This document shows positions 54,908-64,000 of a stretch of DNA of 64,000 bases, piece after piece. Location of the stretch: contig NZ_JAAORB010000009.1 in assembly GCF_011601345.1 (NCBI RefSeq), positions 34,429 to 98,428 on the forward strand. The letters run 5' to 3'. A program made the translations under genes and the position numbers. This stretch comes from Roseovarius gahaiensis (GTDB lineage Bacteria; Pseudomonadota; Alphaproteobacteria; Rhodobacterales; Rhodobacteraceae). Numbering within the stretch: the stretch's first letter is position 1; each line of letters begins with the position of its first letter. Under the pieces are notes generated by a model that searched no databases, was not told the origin of the DNA, and saw nothing but the letters and a program-made list of their open reading frames with translations.

Positions 54908-56356
54908 TCAATCGCGCCAGAACACCGGCATCACCAACACGACAACGGCCACCACTTCAAGCCGGCCCATCAGCATGGCCAGGATCATGATCCACTTGGC
55001 CTCGGTCGGATAGGCGGTCAATGCGCCTGTCGGCCCGATCAACTCACCAAAGGCCGGGCCAATGTTGAAAATCGCAGTCCAGGCCCCGGTCAACGCGTCG
55101 GACATGGTCAGACCGGTCAGGGCAAGCGCCACCGAAAACAGACCGAAGAACAGGATATACATGGTGAACAGCAAGATGACGGACTGCAAAACGTCATCGC
55201 CCACGGCCCGCCCATCATGGCGCAGCACGGCCACCTTATGCGGGCTGAAGATGCGCGAGGCCTGCATCCGAATTGCGCTGATCAACAATTGATAGCGGAA
55301 AATCTTGATCGAGCAGCCGGTTGAGCCGGTGCAGCCACCAATTGCGCCGACGATGATCAACACCACAAATGGCATAGCCCCCCACGCGGTGACATCGCCA
55401 TCACCATACCCCGTGCCTGAAAAGATCGAAACGACGTTGAACAAACGCTCGCGCACCTTTTCCTCGCTTAGGGTTTCCGAAACCAAAAACTCGTAGGCAA
55501 TCACCGCCAGGCAGGCGTAGATGACCCAACGGACATATGCCCGCATCTGCGAGTCTTTCATTAACGGCTTAAAGTCGCCCCGCATCCCCTGCATCAGACG
55601 CACAAACGGCATGCTGCCCAAGAGCATGAAGACCACACAGGCATATTGCGGCGCGCCCGGAAACGCGGCAAACGACTGATCACTTGTTGAAAACCCGCCT
55701 GTTGAAACGGTCGTCAGCGCGTGTACGGTCGCGTCGAATGCGTCCATGCCCAGCAGCATATAACTGACCGCGCATAGCAAGGTCAGTGCCAGATAGACAT
55801 TCAGTATCCCTTTCGAGATATCAACCGTCCGCGGCAACACCTTGCCAAATGTATCAAACCCTTCGGACCGGAAAAACTGCATCCCGCCGACGCGCATCAC
55901 CGGCAAGAAGGCCAAGGCGACAATCACGATGCCCAACCCACCCAACCATTGCAGGATACCCCGCCAAAGCAGCAATCCCTTGGGCATCGCATCAAGGCCG
56001 CTGAACACGGTCGAACCGGTGGTGGTAACGCCTGACATGGCCTCGAACATCGCATCGCTAAAGCTGGCCTGCGTGGCCCCCAGCATAAACGGCAGGGTTC
56101 CAAAGGTCGGCAAAACCACCCAAACCCCAACCGTCAGCAAAAACGCCTGTTGAATGTTCAGGCCTTCGGCCACGCGGTTTTGACAGGCCAACGCCATCAA
56201 ACCACCCACAAGGATCGTCAAGATCGCGCTTTCTGCGAAAACAGGCCAATGGTCACGCCCTTCGGCGATGTCCACAAGCATGGGGAACAGCATGGTCGCA
56301 CCAAGTGTGGCAACCAGCAATCCTACCACATATCCAACCGGGCGCAGATCCAACAT
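54908..56356 (-). CDS. trkH: Potassium uptake protein TrkH
   Basis: Channel subunit of the Trk K+ uptake system in the inner membrane, 482 residues with the usual four M1-P-M2 repeats. Selectivity-loop segments are SGVTTTGSTVF, LTTVSTGGFSTSD, FSGTGYGDGDV and the last near NIGPAFGELIGP. The intramembrane loop GAIGGCTGSTGCSIKIFR is also typical. TrkA, the NAD-binding regulator, is not in the window. Confidence 0.95.
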   Translation of the reverse strand: MLDLRPVGYVVGLLVATLGATMLFPMLVDIAEGRDHWPVFAESAILTILVGGLMALACQNRVAEGLNIQQAFLLTVGVWVVLPTFGTLPFMLGATQASFSDAMFEAMSGVTTTGSTVFSGLDAMPKGLLLWRGILQWLGGLGIVIVALAFLPVMRVGGMQFFRSEGFDTFGKVLPRTVDISKGILNVYLALTLLCAVSYMLLGMDAFDATVHALTTVSTGGFSTSDQSFAAFPGAPQYACVVFMLLGSMPFVRLMQGMRGDFKPLMKDSQMRAYVRWVIYACLAVIAYEFLVSETLSEEKVRERLFNVVSIFSGTGYGDGDVTAWGAMPFVVLIIVGAIGGCTGSTGCSIKIFRYQLLISAIRMQASRIFSPHKVAVLRHDGRAVGDDVLQSVILLFTMYILFFGLFSVALALTGLTMSDALTGAWTAIFNIGPAFGELIGPTGALTAYPTEAKWIMILAMLMGRLEVVAVVVLVMPVFWRD

Positions 56357-56486
56357 GACGGGCAGAATTGGCCTTGGCGCGGCGAAGTGTCAAGCACCTG
56401 CAGTGCCGCATGAAATCCGTGCGCAGCAGACGCACCAATGCGCAACAGGGCAACATCAAGGATGCCCGGTGAGCAACCAGCGCAGA

Positions 56487-56514
56487 AAAGGGGCGCGGCA
56501 CTTCCTGCGCGCCC
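56487..56514 (-). terminator. Terminator after the second DUF1127 gene
   Basis: Seven-base-pair GC stem (56491-56497 with 56508-56514), ten-base loop. On the minus strand it runs into CTTTTC. It lies about 20 bp after the stop codon of the DUF1127 gene. Confidence 0.6.
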
Positions 56515-56535
56515 AAAATTCAATTTGGACCGGGA

Positions 56536-56763
56536 TCAGGAGTAGTAGAGATCACGATAAACATGGTGGACGATTTGATCACGCCGCAGCCCCATACGGG
56601 CCAACTCGGCGTCGCTTTTGGTCTCAAGCGCGTCAACTTGATCACGGCGTGACGCTTTGTAAGCGTGCGCCTCGAACTTGGTTAACAGCGCCGCACCCAG
56701 AGTTGCCAGCCATACGCGGAATCTGGTCGGAGCGCGGGTGATATTTGTCGTCAGCGTTACCAT
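56536..56763 (-). CDS. DUF1127-like small protein
   Basis: A 75-residue protein. An amphipathic N-terminal half (RFRVWLATLGAALLTKFEAHAYKASRRDQVDAL) is followed by the DUF1127-type end ETKSDAELARMGLRRDQIVHHVYRDLYY. GAGAGG precedes the ATG. It is the second such gene in the window. In relatives these genes are strongly expressed and tied to stress responses; here that is inference. Confidence 0.78.
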   Translation of the reverse strand: MVTLTTNITRAPTRFRVWLATLGAALLTKFEAHAYKASRRDQVDALETKSDAELARMGLRRDQIVHHVYRDLYYS

Positions 56764-57028
56764 TGGAAACCTCTCTTTCGTCTCTCAGGTTTCCTCCCTA
56801 TCCCAAGGGTAGGTCAGTATAGCTGACTTTACCATCGCGTTTTGATCATGCCTGCCTTGTGAATGCTGCAACGCAGCACGGACCGAGGCCTCACGGTCAT
56901 GTCGGCACGAACAACAGTCGTGCTGCCGGGGCACTTTGGCTGGGCATAAAGGTCAGTTTTGCTCCCTTAAGGCGTCGTGCCGCAAGCATAGGGGGCGCGG
57001 CACGTTGGGATGCCGCGCCATCCAGAGG

Positions 57029-58129
<1,101 letters not shown>

Positions 58130-58230
58130 GTCTGGCCCCCTGATGCGTGGTACCCGCTATATCTAATAAAGCGATGCACGTATTTCCAATCTCGAAAAGA
58201 AATACGTCGTTACCGACACCTTGGATCATT

Positions 58231-59418
58231 CTATTCACCCGAGGTTTGCAATGCCTGTGACAGATCGGCAATCAAATCGCCAGTATCTTCCAGCCCAACC
58301 GACAAGCGCACAAGCCCCGGCGTGATCCCAAGCGCGGCCTTCTGATCGTCTGGCAAACGCTGGTGCGTGGTGGTCGCCGGGTGCGTCGCAATAGATTTCG
58401 CATCGCCCAGATTGTTCGAGATCACCACGATTTTCAGTTCATTCAGGAACCGAAACGCCGCCGCCTGCCCCCCGGCCAGTTCAAGCGCGATCACCGTGCC
58501 GCCCTTGCCCATCTGCCGGTCGACCAAGGCGTTCTGCGCGTGCGACGGGTGGCCGGGATAAATGATCCGGCTCAGCCCCGGCTTGCCTTGCAACGCATCA
58601 ACAATCGCCAAAGCACTGTCGGCTTGCGCATGAACCCGCAGCGATATCGTTTCCAACCCTTTCAGCATGATCCACGCCGTGAAAGGCGACATCGACCCGC
58701 CGGTGTGCTTCATGTAAGGTTCGACCGTGCCTCGGATAAAATCGCGCGATCCAAGGATCACCCCGCCAAGCGCCCGGCCTTGGCCGTCGATATGCTTGGT
58801 CGCCGAATAAATCACAACATCGGCGCCTTGTGACATGGCCCGCGAAAACACCGGGGTGGCAAAAACATTGTCGACAACCACCGTCGCCCCGACCGCATGC
58901 GCCAAATCGGCGACGGCTTGCAAATCCACCACCTCAAGCGTGGGGTTTGCGATCGTTTCAAAAAACACGGCGGTCGTGTCAGGGCGAATGGCCGCGCGCC
59001 ACTGGTCCAGATCGGTGCCATCGACAAAGGTCACCTCAACGCCGTAGCGCGTCAGTATATTTTCCAGAATATACAGGCACGACCCGAACAAGGCGCGCGC
59101 CGAAACAACATGATCGCCCGCCTTCAGCATCGACATCAACGCACCGCTGACAGCCGCCATGCCACTGGCGGTTGCAAATGCGTCTTCGGCCCCTTCAAGC
59201 CCTGCAATCCGGTCTTCGAACATCGCAACGGTGGGATTTCCGTAACGCGCATAGATGTATTCATCCGGACCGGCGTTCAAAAAACGCGCTTCGGCCTGTT
59301 CGGCCGTATCGTAAACAAAGCCTTGGGTCAGGAAAATCGCCTCGCTGACCTCGTTCCACTGGCTGCGACGCGTGCCATCATGCACCAGCTTGGTGCGTGT
59401 TTTCCATTCGTTGTCCAT
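58231..59418 (-). CDS. metZ: O-succinylhomoserine sulfhydrylase
   Basis: PLP enzyme of the Cys/Met metabolism family that makes homocysteine from O-succinylhomoserine and sulfide. The 395 residues contain YIYARYGNPTVAMFEDRIAGLEGAE, the cofactor region VVVDNVFATPVFSR, the Schiff-base lysine in VIYSATKHIDGQGRALGG, and SVGLEDTGDLIADLSQAL. AGGAGG lies 6 nt before the ATG. A SAM-II riboswitch with terminator stands in the leader, so methionine sufficiency should shut it off. Sulfide as substrate ties it loosely to the sulfur-oxidising lifestyle. Confidence 0.95.
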   Translation of the reverse strand: MDNEWKTRTKLVHDGTRRSQWNEVSEAIFLTQGFVYDTAEQAEARFLNAGPDEYIYARYGNPTVAMFEDRIAGLEGAEDAFATASGMAAVSGALMSMLKAGDHVVSARALFGSCLYILENILTRYGVEVTFVDGTDLDQWRAAIRPDTTAVFFETIANPTLEVVDLQAVADLAHAVGATVVVDNVFATPVFSRAMSQGADVVIYSATKHIDGQGRALGGVILGSRDFIRGTVEPYMKHTGGSMSPFTAWIMLKGLETISLRVHAQADSALAIVDALQGKPGLSRIIYPGHPSHAQNALVDRQMGKGGTVIALELAGGQAAAFRFLNELKIVVISNNLGDAKSIATHPATTTHQRLPDDQKAALGITPGLVRLSVGLEDTGDLIADLSQALQTSGE

Positions 59419-59445
59419 ATCCGACCTCCTAGGGCAGCGGCCCCA

Positions 59446-59485
59446 AAGAAAAAACCCCCGACGCGGTCAAGCGAAAGGGGGCTTT
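59446..59485 (-). terminator. Riboswitch-controlled terminator in the metZ leader
   Basis: Stem 59451-59459 with 59477-59485 (AAAG-C5 against G5-TTTT, one G-U), containing a small inner CGC/GCG stem, followed on the minus strand by TTTTTTCTTT. It lies between the SAM-II aptamer and the metZ ribosome binding site, as expected for an expression platform acting by transcription termination. Confidence 0.8.
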
Positions 59486-59493
59486 CATCCTGA

Positions 59494-59550
59494 CCTCTTT
59501 AGCGGTGTTGTTTAACGTGGCCCGCAATCCGGTAACAAATCGCCACGCGA
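59494..59550 (-). ncRNA. SAM-II riboswitch
   Basis: On the minus strand the leader begins CGCGTGGCGATTTGTTACC, then GGATTGCGG, GCCACGTTAAA and ends CGCTAAAGAGG. This matches the SAM-II aptamer: P1 CGTGG pairs with CCACG, GATTTG and ATTGC lie in the loop, TAAA follows the P1 3' strand, and GCTAAA-AGG forms the pseudoknot with the loop. SAM-II elements precede metA, metX or metZ in alphaproteobacteria, and metZ follows here. Confidence 0.92.
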
Positions 59551-59552
59551 AC

Positions 59553-59581
59553 CGATTAGCCGCACAGGTGTGGCAGGTCAA
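59553..59581 (-). promoter_or_regulatory. Promoter of the metZ riboswitch transcript
   Basis: On the minus strand -35 TTGACC (59576-59581) and -10 TAATCG (59553-59558) are 17 bp apart. The predicted start falls at about 59546, at the 5' edge of the SAM-II aptamer. Confidence 0.6.
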
Positions 59582-59671
59582 CACCGTCACGGTGGTTTAA
59601 CCAAGCCGTCAAGAAAGTTTCGTACGCATTGCCTATCGAGACCCCACAACATGTAGTGGAAAACTCTGACA

Positions 59672-60622
59672 ATGCCATTTCTACAGGTCAATGCCGGGAA
59701 AGATGGACCATGTCTGCACAGCAGCACACAGCCTTTGCAGCCCCGCCTTGAAGCTGCACTGCGCGCGCCGGGGCCCGTGATCATAATGACCCATGGCTTC
59801 AAATTTGCACCGGGTGACGGTCTGGATTGTCCACATCAGCATATCTTGTCCCCAGCACCGCGCAATCCAAGCTGGAAAGCGGTCAGTTGGCCACAAGGCC
59901 TTGGGCTCAATATCCCGCAGGAGTGCCATCGCGGCCTTGGCATCGCCTTTGGGTGGGCCGGACGCGGCACGATATGGCAAGCCTACAAGCAGGCAGGCAA
60001 CGCGGGACGGGCACTGGCCAGCCTGATCGGCATGATCCACGACATTGCACCCGGCAAGCCGATTCACCTGATCGCACATTCGCTTGGTGCGCGGGTGGTT
60101 CTTAGCGCGTTGCATGAATTGTCCACTCACAGCATCAGCCGCGCGATCCTGCTCTGCGGTGCCGAATATGTCGACACGGCGGTCAGCGCCTTGAACGCGC
60201 CAGCAGGGCGTACCGCCGACATCATAAACGTAACCACCCGTGAAAATGATCTTTTTGATTTCCTGATGGAATGCCTGATCCCGTCCCCGCCCGACGGCAA
60301 CAATCGGTGCCTTGGACGGGGCCTGCCAGATCGGCCCAACACCTTGAATCTGCAATTGGATCAGCCCGCTACGCTGGCGCGGCTGTCACAGGCCGGATAC
60401 CGGATTGCCCCTGCAAAAACACGCATCTGCCACTGGTCGTCTTATTTGCGGCCCGGGGTTTTCCAGTTCTATCGCGATCTGTTGTTCGGGTCGCACTTTT
60501 GGCCCATGCAGGAGTTGCAGGCCACCCTGCCCTATCGACCCGACCCGCATTGGACACGCTTACGCAGCCTTGTTCCCCACGGCTCAACCCTCCTCCAAGG
60601 GGATACGCCGGCGCTATCTTAG
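59672..60622 (+). CDS. Alpha/beta hydrolase family protein
   Basis: A 316-residue soluble protein with an alpha/beta-hydrolase core. VIIMTHGFKFAPGDG supplies the oxyanion-type HG motif after a strand, and HLIAHSLGARVVLSALHEL the nucleophile elbow (Ser in A-H-S-L-G). A His near the C-terminal part would complete the triad but cannot be assigned with certainty. No signal peptide is visible. It resembles DUF900-like esterase/lipase relatives. Divergent from the metZ leader; substrate unknown. Confidence 0.72.
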   Translation: MPFLQVNAGKDGPCLHSSTQPLQPRLEAALRAPGPVIIMTHGFKFAPGDGLDCPHQHILSPAPRNPSWKAVSWPQGLGLNIPQECHRGLGIAFGWAGRGTIWQAYKQAGNAGRALASLIGMIHDIAPGKPIHLIAHSLGARVVLSALHELSTHSISRAILLCGAEYVDTAVSALNAPAGRTADIINVTTRENDLFDFLMECLIPSPPDGNNRCLGRGLPDRPNTLNLQLDQPATLARLSQAGYRIAPAKTRICHWSSYLRPGVFQFYRDLLFGSHFWPMQELQATLPYRPDPHWTRLRSLVPHGSTLLQGDTPALS

Positions 60623-60767
60623 GCAATGCCTGTATCGGCCCTGTCACCCTCAGGGTCTGCCGTCAGACCCATGACCCAATAAATCGCGCAAAACCGCCAC
60701 GCAGATGGCGTGTCATCCCTGCTAGAGTTTCTCAAAACCTGTCAACACTGCAAGGGTCAGTGCAAGG

Positions 60768-61373
60768 TCACACATCATCGTCGGTCTGGGTGCTGTGATC
60801 GCGAAACAACCGGCCTTGCGCCATGAAAAACAGGAAAATCGCCGCCGTCAGACCGAATGTCTTGAAATAGACCCAAGACTCCTCGCTCATCAGGCGCCAG
60901 ACCAATTCGTTCAAGACCGCCAGCCCAAAGAAAAACGCCGCCAGACGCCGTGTCAGGATGATCCAGCCTTCATTGGTCAGCGGCATGACCCCATCCATCA
61001 CATATTGCAGCCAAGATTGGCCACGCAAAAGCCCAGCCACCAAGACGCCCGCAAACAGCAGGTAAATGATCGTCGGCTTCATCTTGAAAAACTTCGGATC
61101 GTTGAACCAAACGCTCAAGCCCCCAAAGACAACGATCAAAACCGCCGTAACCACCTGCATTCTGGACAAATGGCCAGTCAGGAACCACAGCAACCCCATG
61201 GCCAGCAAGAACACTGGGATAAACCCCGCCGTGACCACGATAAATCCATCGTATTCCATGCCGCCGATTGTGAAAATCCGGTCTTTCAGCCACAGGTACG
61301 CGGCAAAAAAACCAAGAATCGGGCCCAGTTCCAGCCCGGTTTTCAACATCGGATTGATCTTGCGTTCGGTCAT
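60768..61373 (-). CDS. yciB: Inner-membrane-spanning protein YciB / septation protein A
   Basis: Five-helix membrane protein of about 201 residues, related to IspA/YciB, which affects septation and envelope integrity. The core includes LGPILGFFAAYLWL, WFNDPKFFKMKPTIIYLLFA and EGWIILTRRLAAFFFGLAVLNELVW, diagnostic of the family. An ATG at 61391 overlaps the stop of the EamA gene, but the second ATG at 61373 has AAGG at good spacing, so it is preferred. It is third in ftsY-EamA-yciB. Confidence 0.9.
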   Translation of the reverse strand: MTERKINPMLKTGLELGPILGFFAAYLWLKDRIFTIGGMEYDGFIVVTAGFIPVFLLAMGLLWFLTGHLSRMQVVTAVLIVVFGGLSVWFNDPKFFKMKPTIIYLLFAGVLVAGLLRGQSWLQYVMDGVMPLTNEGWIILTRRLAAFFFGLAVLNELVWRLMSEESWVYFKTFGLTAAIFLFFMAQGRLFRDHSTQTDDDV

Positions 61374-61387
61374 GTCCTGCCTTTCGG

Positions 61388-62290
61388 TCATCCGCCCACC
61401 TCAACTATCACAGCGCCCACCGCGATCAATGCCATAAGGGCAATCCGGCGTGGACCCACGGTTTCCTTCAGCACGAGCCAGCCGATCAGCGCGGCAAACA
61501 CGGTAGAGGTTTCCCGCAGAACCGCCGCCTCGCCCACCTTGTCCAGCCGGGTGGCCAGCATGATCGAGCCAAAGGAGAAAAACGCCACTAGCCCTCCTGC
61601 GACCCCACGCACCATCAGCGGCCCCAGTGTGGGCGGCGCGGGCATCGCCCGCCACCGCACATATGCATAGAATGGCAGCACGACACCGTCGATCATGAAA
61701 AACCACGCCAAAAACGTGAAAGGATCAGCCGCAGCGCGAATGCCATAGGCGTCATAGGTGGTATACAGCGCCACGAACATCCCCGTAAACACCGCCAGAA
61801 CCAAGGCAATGGGCAGGTTTTCGCGGTTCACATCCAGATACCGCAGGTTATAGAGCGCCAGCCCAAAGATCCCCGACAGCAAAACCGCAACCCCCAGCCA
61901 TTGCACGATGGTAAAGGTCTCGGCGAACAGGAGATAGGCCGCGATGACGGTGAACAAAGGGGCCGCACCGCGCACAACCGGATAAACCACCGTGTAAGCG
62001 CCCTTGGTGTAGGCCTGCGCCTGCAAGATCTTGTAGGCCAAGTGAATCAAGAACACCCAGCCAAAGATCGGCCACATATGCGGCTCGGGCCATGGCACAA
62101 CGAACAGCGCAAAAGGTGCCGCCATCAGCGCGTAACTGCCATCAATCGCGCCACGGCTCAGCCACGGATCGTGACGCCCTTTTTGCAAAGCGCCAAAAAC
62201 CGCATGCAAAAAAGCGGCCAGCACCGCCAGCACCATCGCCAGATGATGCCCCTGTGCCGTGCCCTCAAGCGAAATCAGCCACGCGCTCAC
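61388..62290 (-). CDS. EamA-family (DMT superfamily) transporter
   Basis: Ten-helix transporter of 300 residues, two EamA repeats. The first repeat has AFLHAVFGALQKGRHDPWLSR and VVYPVVRGAAPLFTVIAAYLLFAE; the second has ATRLDKVGEAAVLRETSTVFAALIGWLVLKETVG, the typical paired motif. It exports or imports a small metabolite; which one is not seen. It lies 49 bp after ftsY and overlaps the first possible yciB start. Confidence 0.88.
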   Translation of the reverse strand: MSAWLISLEGTAQGHHLAMVLAVLAAFLHAVFGALQKGRHDPWLSRGAIDGSYALMAAPFALFVVPWPEPHMWPIFGWVFLIHLAYKILQAQAYTKGAYTVVYPVVRGAAPLFTVIAAYLLFAETFTIVQWLGVAVLLSGIFGLALYNLRYLDVNRENLPIALVLAVFTGMFVALYTTYDAYGIRAAADPFTFLAWFFMIDGVVLPFYAYVRWRAMPAPPTLGPLMVRGVAGGLVAFFSFGSIMLATRLDKVGEAAVLRETSTVFAALIGWLVLKETVGPRRIALMALIAVGAVIVEVGG

Positions 62291-62339
62291 AGGCGGGCCA
62301 ACCCTGATGGGTGGCCACTGGCCTCAAGAAAGGTCAATG

Positions 62340-63734
62340 TCATTGCCGGTCCAGACCTGTCAGGGCCGCAGCAAAATCTTCGGGGTCGAACGGGGCCAGA
62401 TCGTCGATCTGCTCGCCCACGCCGATGGCATGGATCGGCAAGCCGAACTTGTCGGCCAAGGCCACCAGCACCCCGCCCTTGGCCGTGCCATCCAGCTTGG
62501 TCATGACCAAGCCACTGACATCGGCCAGCTTTTGAAACGTCTCAACTTGGCTTAGCGCGTTTTGGCCGGTCGTGGCATCCAGCACAAGCAAGGTGTTGTG
62601 CGGCGCGGTTTCATCCTTCTTGCGGATGACGCGCACGATCTTGGCCAACTCTTCCATCAGGTCCGCGCGATTCTGCAACCGGCCCGCCGTGTCAATCATC
62701 AGCAGATCGGCACCATCGGCCTGCGCTTTCTCCATCGCGTCATAGGCCAAACTGGCCGGGTCCGACCCTTCGGGCGCGGTCAGCACAGGCACGCCCGCAC
62801 GATCGCCCCAGACCTGCAACTGTTCCACCGCCGCGGCGCGAAACGTGTCACCGGCGGCAATGACAACCGATTTGCCCGCCGCCTTGAACTGGCTGGCCAG
62901 CTTGCCGATGGTCGTGGTCTTGCCCGATCCATTGACGCCCACCACCAACACCACCTGCGGGGTTTTGGAATAAAGCGGCATGGGCCGCGCGACCGGGTCC
63001 ATGACGCGGGTAATTTCGCGGGCCAAAAGCTCTTTGATCTCTTGCGTGGACAGTTTTTTGCCCATGCGGCCCTCGGCCATATTCGCCGTGACGCGCAGCG
63101 CGGTATCCACCCCCATGTCGGCGGTGATCAACAGCTCTTCGAGTTGCTCCAGCATGTCGTCATCCAACACGCGGCGTATGACGGTTTTAGGCTCTTTCCG
63201 GCCCAAAAGACGGCCCAGAAGACCGGGCTTTTCCAGACCTGCGTCAGACCCACCCTCACCCGGCCCACCTTCACCCGGCGTGGTGATGGGAATTTCCAGC
63301 GGTGCCGGGGTTGGCCCCGGCTCGGGCGATCTGACCGGGGCTTCCTGCGGTGTCGCATCGGGGATTTCCTGCGGGGGCGCAGGTGGGGTCTCAGACGGCG
63401 GCGGCGGCACCTCTTGGGGGCCGGGCGACGGGGCCGGATCAGGATCGGGTGCCGGCGTGGGGTCAGGCTTTGGCTCTGGTGTCGGCTCTGGCTCAGGCTG
63501 TGGCTCAGGCACCGGGGATGGTTCCGGGTCTGGCTCGGGCGTTGGCACTGGTTCGGGTGTGGGCTCCGGCGCTGGTTCAGGCTCCGGCGTTGGTTCGGGC
63601 TCCGCCGGCGCCTCTGCACTGGCCGCGACCAAGTGCTCTTCCTCGCCGCCCTCTTCCACAATTGCATCCAAACCGTCTTCGAGCTTCGAAGACGATTTGA
63701 ACAGCTTGTCTTTGAGTTTCTTGAAAAACGCCAT
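62340..63734 (-). CDS. ftsY: Signal recognition particle receptor FtsY
   Basis: SRP receptor GTPase delivering ribosomes to the membrane, 464 residues. MAFFKKLKDKLFKSSSKLEDGL is a basic start helix. Then comes an unusual acidic Pro-Glu-Pro repeat region (about 45-170), the helical N domain, and the GTPase G domain with VGVNGSGKTTTIGKLA, AAGDTFRAAAVEQL, LLMIDTAGRLQNR, TKLDGTAKGG and the closing GVGEQIDDLAPFD. Start at 63734 is set by the basic helix and by GGAGGGCGC just upstream. Confidence 0.96.
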   Translation of the reverse strand: MAFFKKLKDKLFKSSSKLEDGLDAIVEEGGEEEHLVAASAEAPAEPEPTPEPEPAPEPTPEPVPTPEPDPEPSPVPEPQPEPEPTPEPKPDPTPAPDPDPAPSPGPQEVPPPPSETPPAPPQEIPDATPQEAPVRSPEPGPTPAPLEIPITTPGEGGPGEGGSDAGLEKPGLLGRLLGRKEPKTVIRRVLDDDMLEQLEELLITADMGVDTALRVTANMAEGRMGKKLSTQEIKELLAREITRVMDPVARPMPLYSKTPQVVLVVGVNGSGKTTTIGKLASQFKAAGKSVVIAAGDTFRAAAVEQLQVWGDRAGVPVLTAPEGSDPASLAYDAMEKAQADGADLLMIDTAGRLQNRADLMEELAKIVRVIRKKDETAPHNTLLVLDATTGQNALSQVETFQKLADVSGLVMTKLDGTAKGGVLVALADKFGLPIHAIGVGEQIDDLAPFDPEDFAAALTGLDRQ

Positions 63735-63805
63735 GCGCCCTCCGATCACCAGTTCCCTTTCACCTAATCTGGATCGGGCCGATATGGAAGATGCAGGCGC
63801 GTTTC

Positions 63806-64000
63806 TTAAACTTCGTCGGGGAAATGTTTGATGGTGAGGCGGATTGGGTTTGGGGCGGCTTGGCCGAGGCCGCAGATCGAGGCGTCGCCCATGGCTTGGC
63901 ACAGCTCTTCCAGCAGCGGCTGGTCCCAGTGGTCGGCCTGCATCAGCTTGACCGCCTTTTCACAGCCCACCCGGCACGGCGTGCACTGGCCGCAGCTTTC
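63806..64000 (-). CDS. C-terminus of formate dehydrogenase beta / NuoF-like subunit (5' end outside window)
   Basis: Only the last 64 residues are inside the window. They begin ESCGQCTPCRVGCEKAVKL, the 4Fe-4S binding end of the NuoF/FdsB/HoxF family, then a second Cys in LLEELCQAMGDASICGLGQAAPNP. The tail IRLTIKHFPDEV ends at TAA (63806-63808). FdsB of NAD-dependent formate dehydrogenase is likelier than complex I NuoF because no nuo genes adjoin, but the upstream sequence would be needed to decide. Confidence 0.8.
   Translation of the reverse strand, partial: ESCGQCTPCRVGCEKAVKLMQADHWDQPLLEELCQAMGDASICGLGQAAPNPIRLTIKHFPDEV

Noticed and set aside
58130..58230. Zur box or other zinc-control site upstream of folE2
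   Set aside because: The AT-rich segment upstream of folE2 lacks a convincing inverted repeat of the Zur type.
63400..63640. Repetitive DNA considered as a satellite or mobile element
   Set aside because: It encodes the Pro-Glu rod of FtsY in frame, with no inverted ends or transposase.

Overview
The window looks like the chromosome of a marine alphaproteobacterium of the Rhodobacterales (Roseobacter group). Pointers are the complete sox thiosulfate-oxidation cluster in the Paracoccus-like order soxXYZABCDEF, a fused MnhA-MnhB antiporter subunit, an NDUFA12-type complex I accessory protein, a SAM-II riboswitch in front of metZ, FolE2, a Hint-domain protein, and a small conserved gene between glyQ and glyS. 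Base composition is uniformly GC-rich. I see no phage, insertion sequence or CRISPR array.

Layout. 1-1.6 kb: queuosine precursor operon queC-queD-queE (queE cut by the window edge). 1.7-4.4 kb: PAS-LuxR regulator, then accB-accC (acetyl-CoA carboxylase). 4.4-7.1 kb: methyltransferase-like protein, aat, and a small cell-envelope/complex I cluster (NDUFA12, MlaD, DUF2155). 7.1-9.2 kb: clpP and clpX. 9.3-12.4 kb: a photolyase-like protein with apparently permuted domain order, facing an ABC exporter. 12.5-24.6 kb: sulfur oxidation. soxX to soxF and soxV run leftward; soxS, an ArsR-family persulfide-sensor-type repressor and a YeeE/SoxT transporter run rightward. The gap where soxW often sits holds only a broken reading frame. 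24.6-29.4 kb: acyl-CoA dehydrogenase, stand-alone Hint protein, histone-deacetylase-like amidohydrolase, PLP decarboxylase. 29.5-35.5 kb: Mnh/Mrp sodium/proton antiporter operon. 35.6-41.7 kb: tRNA-Leu(GAG), lipB, 5-formyl-THF cyclo-ligase, mgtE, guaD, a CAP-domain gene interrupted by an amber codon, hisN, XRE regulator. 42-46.4 kb: quinone oxidoreductase, LysR regulator, DUF1127 gene, Bax-inhibitor-1-like protein, rpmG, SleB-like hydrolase. 46.5-53 kb: glyQ, DUF6446, glyS and a PEP-utilising dikinase-like protein. 53-64 kb: SPOR/peptidoglycan-binding protein with a dead protease domain, trkH, second DUF1127 gene, folE2, metZ with its SAM-II riboswitch, an alpha/beta hydrolase, yciB, EamA transporter, ftsY, and the end of an fdsB/nuoF-like gene.

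How the parts work together. The sox genes encode the whole periplasmic multienzyme route from thiosulfate to sulfate, including SoxCD, so no sulfur-globule pathway is needed. SoxV and SoxS supply reductant, and the ArsR regulator has the two cysteines of SqrR/BigR-type persulfide sensors. An inverted repeat of the type ATTC-N8-GAAT overlaps a plausible soxX promoter. FolE2 makes the pterin precursor that QueD, QueC and QueE turn into queuosine intermediates. The metZ leader shows promoter, aptamer, terminator and strong ribosome binding site in the right order.

No wholly new multi-gene system stands out. The points most worth following up are the permuted photolyase-like protein, the pseudo-protease, the dikinase-like protein with a degraded ATP domain, the amber codon at the conserved glutamate of the CAP gene, and three 28-29 bp repeats in front of the XRE gene.
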